A stretch of DNA of 6,366 nt from Desulfovibrio sp. Its GTDB lineage: Bacteria; Desulfobacterota; Desulfovibrionia; Desulfovibrionales; Desulfovibrionaceae. The notes beneath the pieces are model-generated. The model had not been told where the DNA came from. It saw only the letters and a list, made by a program, of their open reading frames with translations, and ran no database searches. The DNA is taken from contig DQED01000308.1 in NCBI GenBank assembly GCA_003525525.1, positions 1 through 6,366 on the forward strand, read 5' to 3'. Below are positions 5,384 through 6,366 of this stretch, in pieces; the stretch's first letter is position 1; each line of letters opens with the position of its first letter. The position numbers and the translations under genes were made by a program.

Positions 5384-6366
5384 TCAAATTGCTTCCCCTT
5401 TGATGCGTGCCAGCGCCTCCCTGGCGAAGCCGATATCCGCATTCAGGGATAGGGCCGCGTCCAGATGGTGGACGGCCATTTCCAGCCGGCCCATGCGCTC
5501 CAGGCACAACCCCAGGTTGGCCAGGTCCATGGCCGAACCCGCGTCAAGGTCCAGGGCGGCCTGGAAATCTTCGGCCGCGCGGGCGTAGTCCCCGGCGCGA
5601 AAGCGCGCCACGCCGCGCAGATTGTAGTATTCCTTGACCTCGGGGCAAAGGGCGATGGCCCGGTCGAGCAGGGGCGGGGTTTCGGCGTGGCGGTCCAGAA
5701 GCGACAAGGCGTGGGCCTGGTAGAAGGCGGCCAGGGCCCGGTCCTCGTCGCGCGTCTCCCGCTTTTCGGCCCGGGCGAAGTGCGGCAGCGCCCCTTCGGG
5801 ATCGTCCAAGCGCAGCGCGAGCATGCCCTCGTAAAACGGCACGTAGGCCGCCTGCGGGAAAAGCGCGGCGAGCATGGCAAGCCCGGTCCGCGCCGTGCCC
5901 GGGTCGGCCCGCTCGGCCAGCATCCGGCCCGTGAAAAGCCCGAGGCTCGCGGCCGGGGTGCGCTCGCGAAACGCCAGGCCCGGGGCGAAACTGTAGTTGG
6001 CGCAAAGGCCCAGCTCCGGGTGGGTGGTCTCCACGGTGAAAAGCGGATGCCCGAGCGCTGCCAGACGGTCGGCCAGGGTCGCCAGTTCCGCGGCGATGTC
6101 CGTGGCGGCGATGTCCGGCAGGCTGTCAAGGGGCGCTCCCGGCCCGTCCATGACCCAGGCGGCGTCGGCAAGGCGCGTGAATTTAGGCAGGCCCGAGGCC
6201 TCGTAGTTGCTCCCCGTCTCGAAATCGCCGGCCAGTTGCGCCACTTCGGTCAGGGCGCGGATGGCGGCCTTGGTCGGGGACGAGGCCGTGCCGGCGGTGA
6301 AGACGATCTCCGAGGCGTGGGGAAAGGTGGCCGGATCGTAGGCGATGGCGGCCACGGTGGGCACGG
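5384..6366 (-). CDS. YcaO-family protein with C-terminal TPR domain, C-terminal 326 residues (5' end outside window)
   Basis: The reverse frame is open from the right edge to a stop at 5384. The first part is the C-terminal half of a YcaO domain: visible residues 17-62 run ASEIVFTAGTA, RALTEVAQ (36-43) and NYEASGLPKF (53-62). The Glu and Gln of RALTEVAQ match the conserved E-x2-Q that helps bind magnesium and ATP. YcaO enzymes phosphorylate amide carbonyls using ATP, to make azolines, thioamides or amidines, or act in other roles as in E. coli YcaO. Four TPRs follow at about 172-205, 207-240, 243-276 and 278-311, and the protein ends at KGEAI. The proline-rich C-terminus typical of azoline-forming YcaO enzymes is absent. 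The GTG at 6364-6362 is almost certainly an internal valine, since the N-terminal YcaO half is missing. The gene lies 287 bases upstream of dsrC on the same strand. No peptide-precursor gene is visible in that gap. Confidence 0.88.
   Translation of the reverse strand, partial: VPTVAAIAYDPATFPHASEIVFTAGTASSPTKAAIRALTEVAQLAGDFETGSNYEASGLPKFTRLADAAWVMDGPGAPLDSLPDIAATDIAAELATLADRLAALGHPLFTVETTHPELGLCANYSFAPGLAFRERTPAASLGLFTGRMLAERADPGTARTGLAMLAALFPQAAYVPFYEGMLALRLDDPEGALPHFARAEKRETRDEDRALAAFYQAHALSLLDRHAETPPLLDRAIALCPEVKEYYNLRGVARFRAGDYARAAEDFQAALDLDAGSAMDLANLGLCLERMGRLEMAVHHLDAALSLNADIGFAREALARIKGEAI

Noticed and set aside
5382..5387. A perfect TTGACA overlapping the YcaO-TPR stop codon, as a second dsrC promoter
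   Set aside because: No acceptable -10 lies 16-19 bases downstream, and the following sequence forms the hairpin at 5362-5381. The TTGACA at 5306-5311 is better placed.

Overview
The window looks like chromosomal DNA from a GC-rich sulfate-reducing deltaproteobacterium of the Desulfovibrio type (Desulfovibrio, Solidesulfovibrio or a relative). The strongest evidence is a complete dsrC gene whose product has 105 residues and the two C-terminal cysteines of dissimilatory DsrC. The uniformly high GC, long spurious open frames on both strands and short intergenic gaps fit the same group. I see no mobile element, CRISPR array, tRNA or rRNA.

Layout from left to right: (1) the N-terminal 143 codons of a UPF0280 (ApbE-superfamily) gene on the minus strand, running off the left edge; (2) divergently, a complete family 2 glycosyltransferase on the plus strand; (3) convergent with it, a short MoaE-like gene on the minus strand; (4) divergent from that, across a small AT-rich promoter island, a large plus-strand gene for an 885-residue protein with TPRs, a retroviral-type zinc knuckle, two C-terminal membrane helices and a Lys/Pro tail; (5) a bidirectional terminator; (6) dsrC on the minus strand, with a strong Shine-Dalgarno, a long structured leader and its own sigma70-like promoter; (7) upstream of dsrC on the same strand, the C-terminal 326 residues of a YcaO-TPR protein, running off the right edge.

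The genes do not form one obvious pathway. Most are single units separated by divergent or convergent junctions. The only co-oriented neighbours are the YcaO-TPR gene and dsrC. DsrC is the sulfur-carrier substrate of dissimilatory sulfite reductase and of the DsrMKJOP membrane complex. YcaO enzymes use ATP to activate amide carbonyls, in several cases for thioamide formation. A sulfur-transfer link between them is possible but is inference, because dsrC appears to have its own promoter. The two items most worth follow-up are the zinc-knuckle/TPR membrane protein and the YcaO-TPR/dsrC pair with the dsrC leader. Promoters, hairpins and start codons were judged by eye.
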